A stretch of 64,000 nt of DNA, taken from Mesocentrotus franciscanus. Taxonomy: Eukaryota; Echinodermata; Echinoidea; Camarodonta; Strongylocentrotidae. A program made the translations under genes and the position numbers. The notes under the pieces are model-generated. The model saw nothing but the letters and a program-made list of their open reading frames with translations. It was not told the DNA's origin and ran no database searches. Where the stretch lies: positions 682,001 to 746,000 of the forward strand of contig CP137686.1 in NCBI GenBank assembly GCA_037976565.1, given 5' to 3'. Shown one piece after another: positions 57,798 to 64,000 of the stretch; position 1 is the stretch's first letter; the number at the start of each line of letters is the position of its first letter.

Positions 57798-60700
57798 GTT
57801 GCATTGATCTTGTTGTCTCTAAGTTTTAGAGACCCTTATTTATTATTCATCTTGATCTTCACGATCTTTAAAGTACTAAATAACCCCCGATGCCCGTTGC
57901 ACACGTAGCGATTTTTGTTTGACGCAAGACTGAGTCAACGAGTGTTGCTCTCTTTGACGCGCCATGTGAGAGTTGGGTATTACAAAAAGTCATTGCTAAA
58001 ACAGTGGTTTCATTTGTTGGCTTACGGGCTAATTGCCGTAGCATGCTTGATTGGCGCAAGTAATAACGCAATCGCCTTTGACGCTTTATATGCAGCGGGC
58101 ATTAAGGATCACCTATTTATTAGCTACAGTTATTCAACGATTCATCCATTTTGAATTTTCGTCAACCAGGCGATCATTTGACAACGCAATGAGAATTTAT
58201 TCGAGTAGGCAATTTTGTATACCAAATTTACACGAATGTTTTGCATGGAATACATCTTTTAAAAAACAAATTTTCAAGAGATATTTGACAAGAATCTGTT
58301 TTAGTTATTAGACAGTTATTTTTGACATTTTCAAGACGTGAAATTGAAGAAGACATGAAATTCAAGACATTTTTTTAAATATCGAGGGAGGTTTGTAGTT
58401 TGCTCTTCCACTCTTGAAACCCAATCGCGACGCGATGCCGAGTTTGCCTTGGTACCAGGTCAACCAGACACCTTTGTATGCATCATTATGATAAACATTA
58501 TGATCTCTATCATTTTTCTTAATCTTATATATTCTTTGTTTATTTATTATTTCATATTATGCTTGATATTCTTTGAAACTACAGTTGTTATTGACTTGTC
58601 TCCGCGGATAAATTTAAATATGTTATTCATATAATTGTATTGGATTTCGTTCAGGATCGAAAAGAATTATTTGTGTGTTACCATGTTTTGAAACATGAGA
58701 GCACCTATTGTTTACACGGCACACGATATCTCATATAAAATGTAAACAGTGTTATTGTATAATAAAATGTAGGCCTATATGAACTTTATATATCTTGACT
58801 GCATTAAAATCATTGGTCGTTTAGAACAAAGCAGCTTATGACGTATATTTAGATAGTAAGTGAGATACATTGAAGGTAATTGCGTTATTCATTCCATTGT
58901 GAAAGATCTTAATTGATTCGCAGATAGTAATAATTTCGCACCCTTGAATGTGATTTTAATAGTACTAGAAGCACCATCGCAAATTCCCTCTAGCGCCATC
59001 TCAGGTCAGCTGTAGTAGTATGGTCCCATAACTCGCTGCTTCCCTAGCTGCGTTGTTGGTTCTCGTATCTCCATCCTCTGTCTGCGAAGTGAACAGTAGG
59101 TATAGGGTTATGTACCGTTGTCCAGTTGACTCCAGTTGACTATAAGATGGCGCTCTGCAATAAGCTACGCAAGGGCAGAAAGTTCATCAGTTCCGTATCG
59201 GTTTAAATGTAAATTACCTGTATCTAATGTCACTGTTTTTTGTTGCTGTGTTTGTTTATTTGTGTTGCTGTGATTTTCTTCAGGTTGGGATGTTTTCAAT
59301 TATACAAATGATATCAGGTATTTGGTATAAGAGGCTGTGAGATTTAAGATAAAATTGTCCTATTTCAAGTGTCTGAAAATTCTATTTTTGGAGTTGGGAT
59401 TCACGGAGTCAGGGCTTGGAGTAGTACGTGGTGGCAACCTTCAGATTTTCGGTGATGAATAGGACAGATTTACGGTACCTGTTCCGTACGTGAGGCCAGG
59501 CACACCACCAAACCTACTTCAGACCGCGGCCATTACGGGTAATCTAATAATTGTTCTTCCTTCTAGAAGTACAGATGGAACGAAGTCAACAACTTAAGTC
59601 ATTTCGATATTGTAAAGAAACCTGTCCCAGAATGCATTCCCTATCCACGCAAGTAGAAGGGAGGGGGAAGGGGGAAGGGGAGAAGGGGGAAAGGGGAGAA
59701 GGGGGAGGGGGATAAGTCCAAGGATCTAGAGTAAGAGAGGAGGGAAGAGGGTTTAGGAGTAGATTGTGTTTTAAATAAAAGAAAAACTCATAATTTCAAT
59801 TCTGTATAATAATATGTTGAGAAATATGAAACTCATTTTTATTTATGTTTTTAAGTATTCAGTCTATTTCTGATAAAAGCAATGCTTGTTCTAGTTTTGG
59901 GGATGAAATAACTGTAGTGCGGTAATATTGCCTATTATGTGATTGTGATATATTTTAGTCCTATACATTGTGAAATTATGAACAGTGAATTATGTTGTAT
60001 TTATGTTCGTTTATCAAATGAAAAAAACTTTCTTATAATTATGTTGCAGCTTTGTATAAACTATATTATGTATGAAAAAGAAACGGAGTTTTGAGAAATA
60101 AAATCAATGAATGCAAAAAATAAAAACAAAAACAAAAAAAATCGGTCGATTTAGATTAGGTTCGGAATCGATTTGATGATGTAAGTGATGTATATGACTT
60201 TTTGCTGATATTTGTGCTTGAATATTACATAAATGTATACCGTATGCTTACTAAATGTTGGTAATTGCATCGAAGAGAAACGAAGTTTTTAAAAAAAGAG
60301 TCATGCAGGAGATAAACTTGGTCGTGAACACTTTCGAGAAATCAAGCTAATTCAATTTTCAATAACGTTTTTGTATCACTGCTTGCAATTTTCAAGCATT
60401 ACAATAATCCGAACAAGATTTGTATGGGATATTTACAAGGGTAATGAAATTGCCCTTTAGTTGATTTCTCAAAAGTCTTTGTGACCTCTTGCATGAAGCC
60501 TTTTTTTTTCTTTTACTTCGTGTCTCCTCGATTTCAAGTTAATGCTATTGATTTAAACAAGACTTGTTTGCAATTCACCTAATTACCTGTTCATTGTAAA
60601 AAATTAACATCACATGACTATTTCTTGTACAGAATATTTTGAAATAATACTCAACTCAGTTTCGTACATACCCAGACTACGTCAGATAATTAAATTGTTC

Positions 60701-60860
60701 ATCTGTATTTTTAATTCACAACATTTCCTCTTTATTTTCTAATGTTGCATTTGAATTGTTTTATTCACTTGACTCTCAATCCAAGGGCAAGTGAGAAAGT
60801 GTGTCTCCAAAATCTCTGAAAAAACAAGCGAGAAAAATACAAATTGATGAATAAAACAAA
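57798..60860. other. 3' flank of TNF ligand 2 and intergenic space
   Basis: Possible poly(A) signals AATAAA at 58761-58766 and 60097-60102. A weak inverted pair (AGCGCCATCTCAGGTCAGC and GTTGACTATAAGATGGCGCT) spans 58992-59157 and may be a small MITE. A purine-rich GGGAAGGGG patch lies at 59650-59712. No gene recognised. Confidence 0.4.
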
Positions 60861-60862
60861 AA

Positions 60863-60863
<1 letters not shown>

Positions 60864-60905
<42 letters not shown>

Positions 60906-60932
60906 AAAGAGAAAGAAAGAAAGAAAGTGTTC
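60864..60932. repeat. (GA)n microsatellite
   Basis: AG dinucleotides followed by AAAG tetranucleotides. Confidence 0.9.
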
Positions 60933-61250
60933 TTAAACGTGTCAGTGACTCGTGGTTTTGCGTAGAGGGAAGGGAATAATGCGAGTCTTGAGTACAGGCA
61001 GATTTTGACTGGGGGTATGAGCCACCACTTCACCCCACCCACCCCACCACCCCCACCAACCCCCTCCCCAACCTCTAGATACGCCCCTGATTCACGATTT
61101 ATTTGTGAAGTCAAGGTTCTGCTTTTTGCATTGAGATGACTGAATGAGGGACAGCAGTGTGGAAAGGAAGGTTTACAGGTTGGAGGGAAAATTGGAAATA
61201 TTTTAAAAGGATATAAATGAATAAAACGTTAATGAGTTCTTCCATATTCC

Positions 61251-61252
<2 letters not shown>

Positions 61253-61315
<63 letters not shown>

Positions 61316-61606
61316 GTCTATCTCCAATTCTATCTCGTCCTTTATATACTTCATTTATCTCTCTCTCTCTCTATTTCTTTTCTCTTCTCTTACACTTCTC
61401 CTACCTTATCTGTCTCACTATTTACCCTCCACCAAACCCCCGCCTCCCTCTCTCTCAACCTCCCCTTCAATGTCTATCTCCAATTCTATCTCGTCCTTTA
61501 TATCCATTCATTTATATCTCTCTTTTTTTTCTCTTCTCTTACACTTATTCTCCCTTATCTGTCTCACCTTCTGACCTACCCCCCCTCTCTCTCTCTCTCT
61601 CTCCTT

Positions 61607-61645
<39 letters not shown>

Positions 61646-61657
61646 TTCTCTCTCTCA

Positions 61658-61694
<37 letters not shown>
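61253..61694. repeat. Cluster of (CT)n microsatellites with a duplicated spacer
   Basis: (CT)n at 61253-61312 and 61586-61694. Between them AATGTCTATCTCCAATTCTA and the following sequence occur twice (61313 and 61470), so the block arose by segmental duplication as well as slippage. Confidence 0.85.
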
Positions 61695-61698
<4 letters not shown>

Positions 61699-61765
61699 AC
61701 ATTTTACCAAAACTATAATTAGAGTCGGAAAAAAAACTCATGAATGTCGTAATCAGTCTCAAACC

Positions 61766-61771
61766 TTTATT
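61766..61771 (-). terminator. Possible poly(A) signal of the minus-strand exchanger-like gene
   Basis: TTTATT on the plus strand reads AATAAA on the minus strand, about 1.6 kb past the stop codon at 63375-63377. Closer candidates cannot be excluded. Confidence 0.3.
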
Positions 61772-63374
61772 AGAAAATAAATTACATGGCTCAGCTTACA
61801 AGAGAAGAATATCACAATGTCCATGCCCAGACTTACAGTTTCTCATATCTATATCACATAATGCATGGGTATTCAATGCTTGTGCCACACAACTTTCATA
61901 CAAAAAATGAAGGGGGGAATACTGTACATGTTACTAATATACACTGTATTGTTACACTGTACAATACTCTTTACAAACATAAATAATCTCATAGTATTAC
62001 ACTTGAGCTCTGCGGTAGTACTTTGTACAATAAGGGAATCACACACTGTTGTCCTTAAAGCATGCATATGAACGTTGAGAAAGTGCACTAAAGAAACAAA
62101 CAAATATCATTATATTGTCGACAAGTGGAAACAATCTATTGAGCAGAGGCACTAGTGTGTTGGTAGATTGCTTGTAGCGTTAAATTATTCATTTCTGTAT
62201 TATCAGTCCAGAGGATTGACCGTCCTCTGTAATGCAATTCTATTTACATATGTTATTATCCACACCCTGATTTTCAAGACACCGAAAGGGGAAAATTCAC
62301 ATTTTCCATCTCTGGACTACTTATTGCAGCTCACGTTCACTTTTTCTCACACAAACTGGGTAGAAAGAATATTGCCACAAGCAAATATCAATCCATCCCC
62401 ATTTGAATTGCAATTAAAACACCGACCGCAAAATGTTAAAATGTCGGGATTGGAGCAAGAGAGAAAAGAAATACCGGTTATAACATTGCACTATCACAAC
62501 GCAAAATATAAATATTTCGAAATATGTATGATTATCTTCAAGAGATCGAACACGATGAAAAGAACAAATTTATCAATTCAATTCAATACATTTTATTCCA
62601 TGCTAGTGTATCTTGGAGTATATACATTTTCGTAATAACAGTGTGTCTAACAAACTGTAGCTATAACTGGACGGAATTTTAATATTCACTTTTCAAATAT
62701 AATAGCTGTCTATGGCAAGACATAAATAGAAACCAAGTTACCCGGATAGCTCTACCAATATCGAAAGATAAAACAAAAATCTAAGGGAAAAATATCTTAT
62801 GAATTGTGTTTCGAAGAGCAATGTAAAGTGTAATACAATAGCGTTTATAAGTTTATCTTCAGCTTTGGGTATGGTGACAATTAAAATATTTAAATTTCTC
62901 CATGATATAATGTAGATTTAGGAGATATTCATGATTCTCTGAGCCTTTTCTTTTTCTCCAAAAGTTTATTACATGAGTTTACTTTAATACATTTTTCTTG
63001 ATAAAGGGGTGAACATAATTATTCTATTGCATTCTCAGAAAAAATATGCTAATTTGATAATTACTATTTTATCTAACCTTTGTCATTTTCAGCACATCCA
63101 AACGGATATGTGCATCCTACTTTAATACTTACTTTTCAACTTTTAACCCCATCAATAAATTTGATTTGCCAGAATTTTGTTATAAAGCATAATCATTTGC
63201 ATAATTCATAATTCATTTCTTAATTTTTGCCATCTGAATTCAAAAGAGTATGATGTCACTTAATGGTTATTTATACCGGATACTTTGCTTGAATTTACAA
63301 GTATTTATCACTATTGTATCTATCATTTTGTTGTTGTTTTTATGTGCTTTCCGTTCGTGTTGTGTTAGTGGTCG
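61772..63374 (-). other. Probable 3' UTR of the minus-strand gene
   Basis: AT-rich, no splice-joined coding signal on the minus strand. A 155-codon plus-strand frame at 62168-62635 has no recognisable domain and is taken as chance. Confidence 0.35.
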
Positions 63375-63584
63375 TTAGCATCCACCATCGCAAACGATCT
63401 CCTGTACGAAGGCATACACCATGAAGAGGACGTACATGATAGCGAAGGAGACGCCGATGACGGCGTTGAGGCGGAATCGAACGGCGGTGAAAGCGACGAT
63501 GGTTAAGAGGAGGATGAGAAGGAGGATGAAACCAAACTTGGCATGGGGTGGGATTGGGCCGAATGCACCGCTGTCGAAACGCAG
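63375..63584 (-). CDS. Terminal exon of a cation/Ca2+ exchanger-like membrane protein (SLC24/NCKX-like), partial
   Basis: On the minus strand an acceptor CATAACAG precedes 63584; the frame is open for 69 codons to TAA at 63377-63375, phase 0. The peptide is a short loop (G-A-F-G-P-I-P-P-H-A), a first hydrophobic segment (residues 17-35, F-G-F-I-L-L-L-I-L-L-L-T-I-V-A-F), a basic turn R-F-R-L-N, a second hydrophobic segment (41-60) and a short tail ending V-C-D-G-G-C. A loop, two closely spaced membrane helices joined by a basic K/R-W/F-R-L turn and a short tail is how K+-dependent Na+/Ca2+ exchangers end. Codons are markedly GC-rich compared with the flanks. The family is inferred from only the last 69 residues; another polytopic transporter is possible. 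Convergent with TNF ligand 2. Confidence 0.55.
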   Translation of the reverse strand: MRFDSGAFGPIPPHAKFGFILLLILLLTIVAFTAVRFRLNAVIGVSFAIMYVLFMVYAFVQEIVCDGGC

Positions 63585-63627
63585 CTGTTATGGACAAATC
63601 AGGCACAAACAAATTACAGATCACACA

Positions 63628-63735
63628 AGATTTCTTACAGACTGGTCAAGATTACTTACAGACTGGTCAAGATTTCTTACAGATTGTTCAAGATTTCTTA
63701 GAGATTTAGTCAAGAGTCTTACAGAATAGTCAAGA
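63628..63735. repeat. Short tandem repeat, about 21-bp unit, in an intron
   Basis: Five to six units of TCTTACAGACTGGTCAAGAT, increasingly degenerate to the right, just upstream (in minus orientation) of the terminal exon acceptor. Confidence 0.85.
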
Positions 63736-64000
63736 AATATTAACTATTATAATATATTTACAAAGATACTCCTGGGAGACTCTAGTTGAATCTATGTGGT
63801 CAAGATGACTGCATTTTCCCGAGTCATGGAGATGCCATATATCTAACTGGAGCCTCGAATAAATGCATCAGATATTAGTCTAATTTGAATATATTTTGTA
63901 AACTGCCCTAACGAGGAAAACAGTAGAGACTAATGTCACAGAAATGTGGAATCCAAATCATCTGCAGCTGTTACTGTGAACTTATGCAACATCCTACATA

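Noticed and set aside
61217..61780. 187-codon Ser/Leu-rich frame
   Set aside because: (CT)n repeat artefact with a duplicated spacer.
62168..62635. 155-codon plus-strand frame
   Set aside because: AT-rich, no recognisable domain, and antisense to the inferred 3' UTR; kept only as a note because of its length.

Overview
This is an AT-rich, intron-rich, repeat-laden eukaryotic window. Exons are short and flanked by GT/AG splice sites, introns run to several kb, and the sequence between exons is full of short inverted-repeat DNA elements, tRNA-derived SINEs and microsatellites. The TNF-ligand genes show a metazoan. Foldback elements built from short tandem units resemble the TU elements described from sea urchins, so an invertebrate deuterostome, most likely an echinoderm, is my best guess. 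That assignment is inference.

Layout: (a) 0.2-1.5 kb holds a weak candidate for the 3' end of an unrecognised plus-strand gene. (b) 4.6-21.5 kb holds a complete six-exon TNF-superfamily ligand gene (431 aa, plus strand): cytoplasmic tail, type II membrane anchor, short coiled coil, long polar stalk with a furin-type site, and a C-terminal TNF homology domain of the ectodysplasin/Eiger kind. (c) 21.6-47.9 kb is about 26 kb of repeat-rich sequence with no gene I can defend, apart from a doubtful exon-like patch at 39.1-40.4 kb. (d) 47.9-57.8 kb holds a second TNF-superfamily ligand gene on the same strand, with the same membrane topology and a furin-type site that is created only when exons 2 and 3 are joined. 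A 500-N assembly gap lies in it, and the reading-frame phases show that at least one exon is missing there. (e) 61.8-64.0 kb holds, on the minus strand, the last exon and probable 3' UTR of a membrane protein resembling the SLC24/NCKX cation-calcium exchanger family; the rest of that gene lies beyond the right edge.

The two TNF ligands look like an old tandem pair. Their C-terminal domains share the G-Y/I-Y-x-I-Y-S-Q strand, a Cys pair in the same relative place and a Y-F-G-M ending, but the rest has diverged. Both would be made as type II membrane precursors, could be shed by proprotein convertases, and would signal as trimers through TNF receptors.

The mobile elements are the other main content. 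There are three foldback elements, each with a 9-bp target duplication; four copies of a TTAA-flanked MITE; one TA-flanked mariner-type MITE; several palindromic MITE families present in two to four copies; two kinds of tRNA-derived SINE; an 18-unit minisatellite; and a minisatellite whose last unit runs to within about 20 nt of a coding exon.
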